DNA of 64,000 bases from contig NZ_JALEBH010000001.1 of the NCBI RefSeq assembly GCF_022758885.1, forward strand, positions 806,001 through 870,000. Reading direction: 5' to 3'. The position numbers and the translations under genes were made by a program. Under the pieces are notes generated by a model. That model was not told where the DNA came from and did not search any database. It saw only the letters and a program-made list of their open reading frames with translations. Shown one piece after another: positions 25,895-36,447 of this stretch (position 1 is the stretch's first letter; each line of letters starts with the position of its first letter). The stretch comes from Sphingobium sp. BYY-5 (GTDB lineage: Bacteria; Pseudomonadota; Alphaproteobacteria; Sphingomonadales; Sphingomonadaceae).

Positions 25895-27547
25895 ATGAGC
25901 GAACGGGAATCGATGCCCTATGACATCGTCATCGTCGGCGGAGGACCGGCGGGACTGTCTGCGGCGATCCGGCTGAAGCAGTTGGCGAACGATGCGGGTC
26001 AGGAACTGGCCGTCTGCGTGCTGGAGAAGGGGTCGGAAATCGGCGCCCATATCCTGTCGGGCGCGGTGATCGATCCCAGGGCACTGGACGAACTGCTGCC
26101 CGAATGGCGCGACATGGGCTGTTCGCTGGCGGACGTGCCGGTGACGGACAACCAGCATTGGTGGCTGACCAGGGGCGGCAAGATTGCGATGCCGCATATC
26201 ATGACGCCCGGCTGGATGCACAATAAGGGCACCTATACCGGATCGCTGGGCAATCTCTGCCGCTGGTTGGCTGAGCAGGCCGAGGGGCTGGGCGTGGAGA
26301 TATTCCCCGGCTTCGCGGCTGCGGAAATCCTCTACAATGAGGATGGCAGTGTGAAGGGCGTCGCGACCGGCGACATGGGCATCGCCCGCGATGGCGAGCA
26401 TAAGGGCGATTATCAGCCGGGGCTGGAACTGCACGCCAAATATACTTTCTTCGCCGAAGGCGCGCGCGGACATCTGACCAAGATTTTGAAGCGCCAGTTC
26501 GCGCTGGACGCCGACTGCGAACCGCAGGTCTATGGCCTGGGCATGAAGGAATTGTGGGATATCGATCCCGCCAAGCACAAGCCGGGCCTGGTCATCCACT
26601 CGCAGGGCTGGCCGCTGACCGACGCCTATGGTGGCGGCTTCCTCTATCATCAGGCTAATGGTCAGGTGGCTTTGGGCTTCGTCGTTGGGCTGGGCTATCG
26701 CAACCCGCATCTTTACCCGTTCGAGGAGTTCCAGCGCTGGAAACAGCATCCGGCAATCCGCCAGTTTCTGGAGGGCGGGCGCCGCGTTTCCTATGGCGCG
26801 CGCGCGATCAATGAGGGGGGCTGGCAGTCCATTCCAAAGCTGGTCTTCCCCGGCGGCGCGCTGATCGGCTGTTCGGCCGGCTTCGTCAACGTGCCGCGGA
26901 TCAAGGGGACGCATACCGCGATGAAATCCGGCATGTTGGCGGCTGAAGCGGCGTTCGAGGCGATCCAGAATGAGCGCGCCCGCGACGTGCTGCACGATTA
27001 TGATGATCGTGTGCGGTCGAGCTGGATCGCAACGGAATTGCAACTGGTCAAGAATGCCGAGCCGCTGCTGAGCAAGTTTGGCAACACGATCGGCACGTTG
27101 CTGGCGGGCATCGACATGTGGATGCGCACGCTCAAGATCGGCCTGCCCTTCACGATGAAGCACAAGCCCGACAATGAGAAGACCTGGCGCAAGGAACAGT
27201 GCGAGAAGATCGCCTATCCCAAGCCCGACAATGTCATCAGTTTCGATCGCCTGACATCGGTGTTCCTGTCGAATACCAATCATGAGGAGGATCAGCCGGT
27301 CCATCTGCAACTGAAAGACCCGGCAATCCCGATCAGCTACAACCTCCCCCTTTATGACGAACCGGCGCAGCGTTATTGTCCCGCCGGCGTCTATGAAGTG
27401 GTGGGGCTGGATGAGGGCGATCCCAAATTCCAGATCAACGCGCAGAATTGCGTCCATTGCAAGACATGCGACATCAAGGACCCGACCCAGAACATCAACT
27501 GGGTCGTTCCCGAAGGCGGCGGAGGACCAAATTATCCCAATATGTAA
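25895..27547 (+). CDS. etfD: Electron-transfer flavoprotein-ubiquinone oxidoreductase
   Basis: 550 residues. The FAD-binding motif is VGGGPAGLSAA, with the ETF-QO segments EKGSEIGAHILSGAV and GCSAGFVNVPRIKGTHTAMKSG. The C-terminal 4Fe-4S motif is NCVHCKTCDIKDPTQNINW. It passes electrons from ETF (fatty-acid, amino-acid and choline oxidation) to the quinone pool at the membrane. GGAGGAGGGATG precedes the start. It heads a seven-gene run. Confidence 0.96.
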   Translation: MSERESMPYDIVIVGGGPAGLSAAIRLKQLANDAGQELAVCVLEKGSEIGAHILSGAVIDPRALDELLPEWRDMGCSLADVPVTDNQHWWLTRGGKIAMPHIMTPGWMHNKGTYTGSLGNLCRWLAEQAEGLGVEIFPGFAAAEILYNEDGSVKGVATGDMGIARDGEHKGDYQPGLELHAKYTFFAEGARGHLTKILKRQFALDADCEPQVYGLGMKELWDIDPAKHKPGLVIHSQGWPLTDAYGGGFLYHQANGQVALGFVVGLGYRNPHLYPFEEFQRWKQHPAIRQFLEGGRRVSYGARAINEGGWQSIPKLVFPGGALIGCSAGFVNVPRIKGTHTAMKSGMLAAEAAFEAIQNERARDVLHDYDDRVRSSWIATELQLVKNAEPLLSKFGNTIGTLLAGIDMWMRTLKIGLPFTMKHKPDNEKTWRKEQCEKIAYPKPDNVISFDRLTSVFLSNTNHEEDQPVHLQLKDPAIPISYNLPLYDEPAQRYCPAGVYEVVGLDEGDPKFQINAQNCVHCKTCDIKDPTQNINWVVPEGGGGPNYPNM

Positions 27548-29175
27548 GCGCCTGATCCCGGTCCTGTTGCTGACGATCCCGGCGGTGGCCGAGGCGTCGG
27601 TCGATCCCGCCAGCGCGCTGCACGCCTATGCGCGGGCGCGGCTGGCGGATGGGGACGGCGCGCTGGGAAGCGCCGTGTCCAGCTACCGCGCTGCGCTCGC
27701 GTTCGATCCGGACAATACGGATATTGCGCGCCGTTCCTATGCGCAGGCACTGGAGAGTGGCGACCAGGCGCTGGCCATGCGATCGGCCGTCCTGCTCGAT
27801 GCGCAGGGCATGTTGCCGCGTGACGGAACCTTGCTGTGGGTCGGTGACGCGCTGACGCGCAAGGATTGGGCGGGCGCACGCATTTTGATCGATCGCATGG
27901 TGGCGGAGGGTAATTTCGCCTTCCTGGCGCCGATCGCGCGCAGTTGGATCACGCTGGGAGAGGGACAGTATGTTCCCCCCGTGATCGAGGAAAAGGGACA
28001 GTTTGCCGCGCTGGCCCACCGCTATCTGGATGAGCATGTGGCTTTCCAGGCGATCAGGTCGGGTGATCTGGCAACGGCCTTGTCCGCGATGCAGCGGGCG
28101 ATCAGCCTTCGCGCCAATGATAGCGCGGCCCTCCGGCTGAGCTTTGCGGGACAACTCGCCGCTCAGGGAGCGAAGGCGGAGGCGCTGGCGCTTCTGCCGG
28201 AGGGGAACGCGAATTTCACGATCGCGCGGACCGACATCAGTCGGGGCAAGGATAGTAAGGGGCGAACGGCTTTGTTGACCCCGGCGCAGGGCTTTGCGCG
28301 GCTGCTCTCGCGCCTCGCCGCCGACATCGCGTCGGACGAGGCGGGGATTACGCTTGGCATGCGGCTGGCGCGTATCGCCACCTTCGCCGATCCGCAAAGT
28401 GCGGAGGCCCATATCATCGCGGCCCAGTTGCTGACGATTGGCGGCTATCCGGCCTTTGGCGCTGCGGAGGCCGGGAAAGTACCGGTCAAAAGCTGGTATG
28501 GCGGATTGGCTCAGGCCGAACTGGTCAACGCGCAGGCCGAGACGGGCGACCGCAACGGCGCGATTGCCCTGGCCCGGACCCTCGCTGCCGAACCGGGCGC
28601 GGACGCCGAACGCCAGGTTCGGCTGGGCCGGTTGCTGGCGGATGCGAAGGATTTTACCGGGGCGGCGGCGGCGTTCAGGGCAGCGCAGGTCGGCTATGCC
28701 CCCGATGCCGTCCCCTGGACCCTTTTGCTGTTCGAAGGCAGCGCGCTGGAACAGGGAAAACGCTGGGACGAGGCACGAACCGTGCTGGAACGCGCCGCGA
28801 AACTGGCGCCCAATGAACCTGTGATCCTCAACTATCTGGGCTATGCGCAGATCGAACGGCGCCAGAATGTCGAGGAAGCGCTGAAACTGCTCAAGCGAGC
28901 GAGTGCGCTCAAGCCACAGGATGCGTCGATCACGGATTCGCTTGGCTGGGCGCAATATATATCCGGCGATGTCGCCGCCGCCGTGCCCGTGCTGGAACGG
29001 GCAGCGGCAGGAGCGCCGGGCGATCCAACGGTCAACGAGCATCTGGGCGATGCGCTGTGGGCGGCAGGACGTCGATATGAGGCGCGCTATGCCTGGAACG
29101 CCGCATCCGTCTATGCCGAAGGCGATGTCGCTGCGCGACTGGCGGCGAAGAGCAAGGAAGGATTGACGCCCGAAT

Positions 29176-29189
<14 letters not shown>
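27531..29189 (+). CDS. TPR-repeat exported protein with unclear, probably non-AUG, start
   Basis: About 550 residues of tetratricopeptide helices (for example ALEQGKRWDEARTVLERAAKLAP and EEALKLLKRASALKPQ). The N-terminal sequence ICKRLIPVLLLTIPAVAEA is a good signal peptide, but no ATG, GTG or TTG lies in front of it in this frame except deep within etfD. GGAGG at 27521-27525 is well spaced for ATT 27531 or ATC 27534. TTG 27567 or GTG 27585 would cut the signal peptide. I place the start at 27531 tentatively. Likely a periplasmic scaffold; function unknown. Confidence 0.75.
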
Positions 29190-30047
<858 letters not shown>

Positions 30048-30051
<4 letters not shown>

Positions 30052-30764
30052 GCGAGGCCTTTACCCAGATTGACGGCGGTGCGCTCGACCTGTTGATCGT
30101 CGCCGATCATGCTTCTGCCCATGTGCCGGACGATATCGACCTGGGTATCGACCCTGCGCTGCTTGGGGAGCATATTGCCGTCGACATCGGCGTGGCGGAG
30201 GTAAGCCGGCTCCTGGCGGCCCAACTGGGAGCCACCGCGATCCTTGGCGGCGTGTCGCGGCTGGTGATCGACCTCAATCGGGAAGACGATGCGCCGGGAC
30301 TGCTGCCGGTGATGAGCGACGGCCATGCCATTCCCGGCAATCGTGACGCCGACCTGGCCGAACGGATGCTCCGCTTCCACCATCCCTATCATCATCAGGT
30401 CGGCAGGCTGCTGGATGGCATGACGTCGCCCTTCATCCTGTCGGTCCACAGCTTCACGCCCCGGCTGACGAGCGATCCGGGGCAGCAGCGACCGTGGGAC
30501 ATCGGGATACTCTATAATCAGGATGATCGCGCCGCGCGGATCGCCATCCCCTTGCTGGAAACGGCGGGGCTTAAGGTCGGCGACCAATTGCCTTATTCAG
30601 GGCAGCTTCTGAACGCGACGATGAATCGTCATGCCGAAGCCAACGGCATCCCCTATCTGGGTATCGAGATGCGGCAGGATTTGGTGAACGACGCGGCTGG
30701 GCAGGCGCGTTTTGCCCGGATCATCGGGCCGGTTGCACTGGAATGCCGGGGACGGCTGGCATGA
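30048..30764 (+). CDS. N-formylglutamate amidohydrolase family protein
   Basis: 238 residues from ATG 30048 (ATGA overlap with ispE). Family segments are visible: VADHASAHVP, DLNREDDAPGLLP, HHPYHHQV, ILSVHSFTP and GIEMRQDLV. The family hydrolyses N-formyl-glutamate, classically the last step of histidine degradation, but no hut genes are nearby, so another N-acyl substrate is possible. Confidence 0.88.
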
Positions 30765-31126
30765 AAGGGCGGCTGATCGGGCTGGCGATGCTGATGGTGT
30801 TGGCCGGTTGCGATGGGCAGGCGCCAAAGGCGGACAGCGAAACGGACACCGGGCTAGTCGATGATGGCAAGGCCGACTGCATGACCGGCAGCGCGAAGCA
30901 ATGGGCGCGTGACTGCCTGGTCGAACGCCGGGGTGACACGCTTACCATCCGGCATCCCGACGGCGGGTTTCGCCGTTTCCGGGTGCTGGCGGATGGGCGC
31001 GGGCTGGAGTCGGCCGACGGAGCGGAACCGGCGACGCTCAGCATCACCGGGAAACGGCAGATCGACGTGGCGGCGGGCGACGACCGATATCGGCTGCCGG
31101 CGCAGATCGCGGATACGGTGAAATGA
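30761..31126 (+). CDS. Small hypothetical lipoprotein
   Basis: 121 residues from ATG 30761 (ATGA overlap). A signal peptide with lipobox VLAGC predicts lipid attachment at the envelope. The mature part contains two further Cys (ADCMTGS and RDCLVERR) and a short beta-rich C-terminus (LTIRHPDGGFRRFRVL). I do not recognise the family. It lies between an amidohydrolase and the NADHX repair gene with overlaps on both sides, so it is always co-expressed with them. Confidence 0.75.
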   Translation: MKGRLIGLAMLMVLAGCDGQAPKADSETDTGLVDDGKADCMTGSAKQWARDCLVERRGDTLTIRHPDGGFRRFRVLADGRGLESADGAEPATLSITGKRQIDVAAGDDRYRLPAQIADTVK

Positions 31127-32514
31127 CCGGCGGGCCGATTCTGACGGCGGCGCAGATGCGCGCTGCGGAACAGGCGGCTTTCGATGCGGGCGTTGACGAT
31201 TATGGCTTGATGGAGACTGCGGGCGCGGCGGCGGCGGAGATTATCTGGCGCGCGGGCCATCGGCGCGATGCGCTGATCCTGTGCGGGCCGGGCAATAATG
31301 GCGGTGACGGCTTCGTGATCGCACGGATATTGCGCGAGCGGGGCGTGGCGGTGCGAGTAGCGGCGCTGGGGGAGAGCCGGACCCTGTCGAGCCAGCGCGC
31401 CCGCGCGGCCTGGGCCGGGCCGGTCGAGGACATGATGACCGCTGAGCCGGCGACGCAGTTGGTGGATGCCTTGTTCGGTACGGGCCTGACCCGTGGGTTG
31501 GACGAAACGGTCGCAGCGCGACTGTGCGCGTTGGCGGATACGGCCATGCTGTCCCACGCCATAGACTTGCCAAGCGGAGTGGAGACGGACAGCGGGGCGC
31601 TGCTTTCGGCCATGCCGCGCTTTGGCACCTGCATCGCGCTAGGCGCCTTCAAGCCCGCTCATCTGCTCTACCCGGCGGCGGCGCGGATGGGCCGGTTGGT
31701 GCTGGCGGATATCGGCATCGCGATCCCAGATGCGGTGCATCGGTTGGCGCCGCCGCTGTTGCAGGCGCCGGGGGCCAATGCGCATAAATATAATCGCGGG
31801 CTGGTAGCGGTGATCGGTGGCGGAATGCCCGGCGCCAGCCTGCTCGCCAGCATCGCCGCCGCCCATTCGGGCGCGGGGACGGTGCGTCGTTTTGCCATCG
31901 ACCGCCCCGTCGCCGGACCACATGCCATCATCAACCAGCAGGTCGAGGCACCCGGCGCGATCAGCAAGGCGCTGGAGGACACACGGATCAATGTCGTGCT
32001 GGTGGGGCCGGGGCTTGGTCTGGATGCCGATGGCCGGGCGCGGCTGGATGCGGCTTTGGATGCGGGGCATCCCATGGTGCTGGATGCGGACGCACTGACG
32101 CTGCTGGGTCAGCCGGGCGCACGCGCCATTCCGACCGGGGCGATCCTGACCCCGCATGAAGGCGAGTTTCAGCGGCTGTTCGGCGATCTTCCCGGTAGCA
32201 AGATCGATCGCGCGCTGGCGGCAGCGCGCGCATCGGGCGCGGTTATCATCTACAAGGGCGCAGATAGCGTGATCGCCGCGCCGGACGGACGGGCGGCCGT
32301 GGCAGGCGGCGCATCATTCTGGCTTTCGACGGCCGGGACGGGCGATGTGCTGGCGGGGCTGGCCGCCGGGCGGCTGGCGGTGACGGGCGATCCCTTCCGG
32401 GCGGCGTGCGAGGCGGTGTGGCTGCATGGAGAGGCTGCGCGGCGGTCCGGTCCGGCCTTTGTTGCGGATGATTTGCTTGGAGCGCTGCCAGCGGCTATCG
32501 CCGCGCGATTGTGA
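31123..32514 (+). CDS. nnrD: Bifunctional NAD(P)H-hydrate epimerase / dehydratase
   Basis: 463 residues. The N-terminal YjeF epimerase domain (CGPGNNGGDGFVIAR, VDALFGTGL, AIDLPSGVETDSG) is fused to a C-terminal carbohydrate-kinase-like dehydratase (LVGPGLGLD, ILTPHEGEF, STAGTGDVLAG). The enzyme repairs damaged NADH/NADPH hydrates. ATGA overlap upstream and GTGA overlap downstream place it in the middle of the operon. Confidence 0.94.
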   Translation: MTGGPILTAAQMRAAEQAAFDAGVDDYGLMETAGAAAAEIIWRAGHRRDALILCGPGNNGGDGFVIARILRERGVAVRVAALGESRTLSSQRARAAWAGPVEDMMTAEPATQLVDALFGTGLTRGLDETVAARLCALADTAMLSHAIDLPSGVETDSGALLSAMPRFGTCIALGAFKPAHLLYPAAARMGRLVLADIGIAIPDAVHRLAPPLLQAPGANAHKYNRGLVAVIGGGMPGASLLASIAAAHSGAGTVRRFAIDRPVAGPHAIINQQVEAPGAISKALEDTRINVVLVGPGLGLDADGRARLDAALDAGHPMVLDADALTLLGQPGARAIPTGAILTPHEGEFQRLFGDLPGSKIDRALAAARASGAVIIYKGADSVIAAPDGRAAVAGGASFWLSTAGTGDVLAGLAAGRLAVTGDPFRAACEAVWLHGEAARRSGPAFVADDLLGALPAAIAARL

Positions 32515-33716
32515 CCGACACCGAAACAGACACCATCATCCGCGTCGCCGCCAAGGGCGATGGCGTTACCGCCGACGGCCGCCACTTTCCCCTGACCGCG
32601 CCGGGCGACCGGATCGGGCCGGATGGAGCTGTCCTGTTCGGTGTCCATCACGCTGCACCACCCTGCGACCATTTCCCGGCCTGCGGAGGGTGCCAGCTCC
32701 AGCATCTGGACGAGGTGAGCTATGCCGATTTCGTGACGGCGCGCGTCACTGGCGCACTGGCGGGGCAGGGCGTCACGCCCGACGCGGTGCTGCCGCCCCA
32801 TATCTCCCCGCCGATGACGCGGCGGCGCGCATCGCTGCGTGCGGCGCGGGCGGGCAATCGCATCACCATCGGCTTTGCCGAGGAGGGCAGTCACAAGCTG
32901 ATCGACCTGCAGATGTGCGCGGTACTCGATCCCCGGCTGTTCGCGCTGCTGGCGCCTTTGCGTGACCTGCTGGGACTGATCCTGCCGGATAAAAGGGCGG
33001 CGCATGTGCGCATGTCGCTGATCGATCAGGGCGTCGATCTGCTGCTCGAAGCTGTACGGGTCGATGGACTGGCGGCGGATGAGGCGCTGGGCGATTTCGC
33101 CCGCAGCCATGGGCTGGCGCGGCTTACCATCGATGAGGGCGACGGGCCGCAGACGCGCTGGGAGCCGGAGGCGGCGACAGTTAGCTTTGGCGGCGCGCCC
33201 GTGGGCTTTCCGCCTTTTTCATTCCTCCAGGCGACGCCCGACGGTGAGGCGGCCCTGGTGGGCGCGGTGCGGGAGGCTCTGCCGGAGACAGGGCCGATTG
33301 CCGACCTCTTCTGCGGCCTTGGCACTTTCGCTTTGGCATTGGGGGACAAACATGCGGTCTATGCAGCGGAGGGCGCGCGGGATGCCGTGTTGTCGCTGAA
33401 GCTGGCGGCGGCGCGGGCGCAGAGGCGTCTGATGGCGGATCATCGCGACCTGTTCCGCCGTCCGCTGACGCCCGAAGAATTGAGCCGTTTCGCCGCGGTC
33501 ATACTGGACCCGCCCCGCGCCGGCGCGCGCGAACAGGTGCTGCAACTGGCCGCGTCGAGCGTGCCGCTGATCGCCTATGTCTCCTGCAATCCCGCCAGTT
33601 TCGCACGTGACGCGGCGCATCTGGTCGGGGCGGGTTACAGGCTGGAAAGCGTCAAACCGGTTGGCCAGTTCCGCTGGACCACCCATGTCGAACTGGTCGG
33701 CATCTTCCGCAGATAA
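32511..33716 (+). CDS. TrmA/RlmD-family 23S rRNA or tRNA uracil-5 methyltransferase
   Basis: 401 residues from GTG 32511 (GTGA overlap). An Fe-S site is suggested by CDHFPACGGCQ plus Cys in MCAVLD. The SAM motif is ADLFCGLGTFALAL, and the catalytic Cys is in YVSCNPASFARD, followed by the family ending VELVGIFRR. It methylates uracil C5 in RNA; whether the target is U1939-like or another site cannot be told from sequence. Last gene of the etfD run, with a hairpin terminator just after it. Confidence 0.9.
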   Translation: MTDTETDTIIRVAAKGDGVTADGRHFPLTAPGDRIGPDGAVLFGVHHAAPPCDHFPACGGCQLQHLDEVSYADFVTARVTGALAGQGVTPDAVLPPHISPPMTRRRASLRAARAGNRITIGFAEEGSHKLIDLQMCAVLDPRLFALLAPLRDLLGLILPDKRAAHVRMSLIDQGVDLLLEAVRVDGLAADEALGDFARSHGLARLTIDEGDGPQTRWEPEAATVSFGGAPVGFPPFSFLQATPDGEAALVGAVREALPETGPIADLFCGLGTFALALGDKHAVYAAEGARDAVLSLKLAAARAQRRLMADHRDLFRRPLTPEELSRFAAVILDPPRAGAREQVLQLAASSVPLIAYVSCNPASFARDAAHLVGAGYRLESVKPVGQFRWTTHVELVGIFRR

Positions 33717-33721
33717 GAAAA

Positions 33722-33755
33722 ATCCCTCGCCGCAAGGGGGGAAGCGGCGAGGGAT
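33722..33755. terminator. Bidirectional hairpin terminator
   Basis: Perfect 12-base stem ATCCCTCGCCGC / GCGGCGAGGGAT with a 10-base loop, placed between two convergent genes and preceded by an A-rich stretch (AAGAAAAA), so it can end transcription from both sides. Confidence 0.85.
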
Positions 33756-33789
33756 GCTATCCTCTCCAACGGGGAAGCTGGAACCGGGC

Positions 33790-34989
33790 TTAGCCCAGTT
33801 TGATGACGGTTGCGCGACGACGGGCCGGAACGGTTTCGGTGTAGAGGCTGGCCATCGGCTCATCCTCAACCTCGATCGTCGATTCCGATGTGAAACCATT
33901 GAAACCGGTGCGCATGGCCGCGCCATAGGCGCCCAGCATCCCGATTTCGATATAGTCGCCGGTCTTCACGTCCGCAGGGAGCATGAAGGGGCCGACCATA
34001 TGGTCCATATCGTCGCAGGTCGGGCCGTAGAAGGAGAAGCCTTCCAGCTCCTCCTCGCTCTCTTCCTCGCGCAGCAGGGCGACGGGGAAGCGCCAGCCGA
34101 TATGCGCCGCGTCGAACAGCGCGCCATAGGCGCCGTCGTTGATATAGAGTTCCGTGCCACGGCGACGCTCCACGCGCACCAGGACCGAGCTATATTCAGC
34201 AGACAGCGCACGGCCGGGTTCGCACCACAGTTCGGACGAATAGCTGACCGGCAGGCTTTCGAAGCCGCGATGGATGGCGTCGAAATAATTTTCCAGCGCT
34301 ACCGGTTCCATGCCCGGATAGACGGACGGGAAGCCGCCGCCGACATCGATGATGTCGACCGTAACCGCCGCGTCGACGATTGCCGCACGGACGCGCTCGA
34401 TCGCGTCGCTATAGGCCTGCGGGCTCATCGCCTGGCTGCCGACATGGAAGCAGATGCCCAGCGCATCGGCGGCCTGACGGGTCGCCATCAGCAGTTCGCG
34501 GGTCTCGCCCAGCTCTGCGCCGAACTTGGACGCCAGGCTCAGTTCCGAATGCTCGGACGACACGCGCAGACGAACGCACAGTTCCAGATCGGTAGCGTCA
34601 TCCGTGGCGCGCATGATCTTTTCCAACTCGTCGATCGTGTCGAGCGAGAAGGTGCGCACGCCATGGACATGATAGGCTTCGGCGATTGCTTCCTCGGCCT
34701 TGACCGGGTGCATGAAGCAAAGCTTTACCTGATCCTCACCAACTAGCGTCTCGGCGACCAGGCGCACTTCTGCGATCGAGGCCACGTCGAAATGCGTGAT
34801 GCCCGAAGCGTACAGCGTGCGGATCAGATCGGGTGACGGGTTCGCCTTGACCGCATAGAGCGAGCGGCCCGGAAACTTCTCAACGAAGAATCGAGCGGCC
34901 CGCGCTGCGGCTGCGGGACGAATCAGCGTTACCGGTGCTGCCGGTGTGAGGGTGGTCGCTACCCCCAGCGCGCTAGGATGCTTGTGCAA
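33790..34989 (-). CDS. Ornithine/lysine decarboxylase (type III PLP, group IV)
   Basis: 399 residues. PLP Lys lies in YAVKANPSP, the Gly-rich loop is DVGGGFPS, followed by CEPGRALSAEY and the catalytic Cys in GPTCDDMD, as in eukaryote-like ODC. It makes putrescine. The start is TTG 34989, ten bases after GGAGG. It is the last of a three-gene polyamine set, all on the minus strand, supplying substrate for the carboxyspermidine route. Confidence 0.92.
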   Translation of the reverse strand: MHKHPSALGVATTLTPAAPVTLIRPAAAARAARFFVEKFPGRSLYAVKANPSPDLIRTLYASGITHFDVASIAEVRLVAETLVGEDQVKLCFMHPVKAEEAIAEAYHVHGVRTFSLDTIDELEKIMRATDDATDLELCVRLRVSSEHSELSLASKFGAELGETRELLMATRQAADALGICFHVGSQAMSPQAYSDAIERVRAAIVDAAVTVDIIDVGGGFPSVYPGMEPVALENYFDAIHRGFESLPVSYSSELWCEPGRALSAEYSSVLVRVERRRGTELYINDGAYGALFDAAHIGWRFPVALLREEESEEELEGFSFYGPTCDDMDHMVGPFMLPADVKTGDYIEIGMLGAYGAAMRTGFNGFTSESTIEVEDEPMASLYTETVPARRRATVIKLG

Positions 34990-35136
34990 TTCAAGGGACC
35001 TCCAGTGTAGTTCAGGGCGAAAAGCTGCCTTGCGGTGGAAGTCCCATGGGGCAGCGGACGGCCGATATATGCGGAGGGGTCCCCCCTGTAAAGCGCATAT
35101 GAAAATATTATTGCGCGACCCGCTATGAAACGTGCG
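34990..35136 (-). promoter_or_regulatory. Leader of the ornithine decarboxylase gene (possible speF-type RNA motif)
   Basis: 147 bases between two minus-strand genes. The leader is GC-rich, with a GGGGGGACCCC hairpin near 35070-35085, and is preceded by an AT-rich stretch flanked by GCGCA/TGCGC. Alphaproteobacterial ornithine decarboxylase genes are known to carry the conserved speF RNA motif at this place; I infer it here from position and could not align the consensus. Confidence 0.3.
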
Positions 35137-36324
35137 TCAGGAGAGGCGAGCCTTGAAGTCGGCGTAGGAAAAGGACCGGATTTCCTTGAGTTCGTCGGTT
35201 TCCGAGTTCCAAAGCCAGATGGCGGGCAGGGGAACGCCGTTGAATGTGTTGGTCTTCACCATCGAATAATGGGCCTGGTCCAGGAACGCGATCCGTGCAC
35301 CCGGTTCCGCGCCGCCGGGGACTCGATAATCGCCGATAATGTCGCCCGCCAGGCAGGAAGGGCCACCGAGTCGAGTGACCGGACCCTCCGCCGGCTCATG
35401 CAGCATGGCGGGGCGATAGGGCGCCTCGATCACGTCGGGCATATGGCAGGTGGCGGAGATGTCGGTGATGGCGACCGGCATCCCATTGTCGATGACGTCA
35501 AGGATTTCACCGACCAATATACCCGCGTCGAGCGCCATCGCCTCGCCCGGCTCGATATAAAGCTCCAGCCCCGTTTGCGCCTTGATCCGATGGAGGAAGG
35601 CGATGAGGTCGTCGATCTGATAATCGGCGCGGGTAACATGGTGGCCACCGCCGAAATTCAGCCATTTCAAGCCAGCAATATGCGGCATGACGCGCGGTTC
35701 GATCGCCGCCCAGGTGCGCTGAAGCGGCAGGAAATCCTGTTCGCACAGGTTATGCACATGAAGGCCGTCGACCCCTTCCAGATGTTCGGCGCGAAGCTGG
35801 TCGATCGGGAAGCCGAGACGGCTGTGCGGCTGTGACGGATCATATTTGGGAACCTCCCCCTCCGGATTGAGGGGATTGAGGCGCAGGCCGATGTCGAAAA
35901 CGCGGCCTTCGGCGCGGGCGGCGTCGATCACCGGTTTCATCCGCGCGATCTGACCGGGGCTGTTGAAGATCACATGGTCGGAAATCTTGAGGATTTCCGC
36001 CAGATCGTCGGGCTTGTAGGCGGCGCAGTAGGTCGCGACTTCCCTGTCTCCCTTGGGGCCACTATATTCCTCCCGCCCAAGGCGCGCCTCATAGATGCCG
36101 GAGGCGCAGACGCCGTCCAGATATTCGGCCACCACGCCCCCCAGCGACCACATGGAAAAGGCCTTGAGCGCGCCCAGCACTTTGATGCCCGCGCGGTCGC
36201 GAATGTCGCGCAGGACCGATAGGTTGCGCCGGATCGCTACCTCATCCACCACGAAAGCAGGCGAGGGGACGCGATACAGGTCGAAGCGGGCAAAGGCGGC
36301 GGGATCGCCGGCACGGGTTTCCAT
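35137..36324 (-). CDS. nspC: Carboxynorspermidine/carboxyspermidine decarboxylase
   Basis: 395 residues, PLP alanine-racemase fold. PLP Lys is in LGALKAFS, then HNLCEQDF, LNFGGGHHVT, IEPGEAM and the catalytic Cys loop GGPSCLAGDIIGDY. It decarboxylates carboxyspermidine to spermidine (or the nor-form). With the ornithine decarboxylase downstream and the dehydrogenase upstream it completes the SAM-decarboxylase-independent polyamine route. Confidence 0.94.
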   Translation of the reverse strand: METRAGDPAAFARFDLYRVPSPAFVVDEVAIRRNLSVLRDIRDRAGIKVLGALKAFSMWSLGGVVAEYLDGVCASGIYEARLGREEYSGPKGDREVATYCAAYKPDDLAEILKISDHVIFNSPGQIARMKPVIDAARAEGRVFDIGLRLNPLNPEGEVPKYDPSQPHSRLGFPIDQLRAEHLEGVDGLHVHNLCEQDFLPLQRTWAAIEPRVMPHIAGLKWLNFGGGHHVTRADYQIDDLIAFLHRIKAQTGLELYIEPGEAMALDAGILVGEILDVIDNGMPVAITDISATCHMPDVIEAPYRPAMLHEPAEGPVTRLGGPSCLAGDIIGDYRVPGGAEPGARIAFLDQAHYSMVKTNTFNGVPLPAIWLWNSETDELKEIRSFSYADFKARLS

Positions 36325-36337
36325 CTAGCAATAACTC

Positions 36338-36425
36338 CGTCATCCCCGCGAAGGCGGGGATCCATCTCCAACCCCATCCCCGGCGGGAGGTCGGGAGATG
36401 GGTTCCCGCCTTCGCGGGGATGACG
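36338..36425. repeat. REP-like inverted repeat, CGTCATCCCCGC type
   Basis: Arms 36338-36369 and 36394-36425 are inverted copies with a few mismatches; each arm is itself palindromic (ATCCCCGC/GCGGGGAT). It lies between the dehydrogenase and decarboxylase genes of the polyamine set, so the message between them can fold strongly. Confidence 0.85.
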
Positions 36426-36447
36426 ATGTTTTGAACGTCCGCGGCGC

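Noticed and set aside
25817..27457. 546-residue open frame opposite etfD
   Set aside because: It is the antisense shadow of etfD; the plus-strand product has full ETF-QO motifs, while the minus product is Arg/His/Gln rich with no family features.
27495..29042. 515-residue minus-strand open frame
   Set aside because: Antisense to the TPR gene; arginine-rich, no recognisable domain.
36338..36425. Possible CRISPR or phage attachment site
   Set aside because: It is a single inverted repeat pair of the REP-like type, with no regular direct repeats or spacers.
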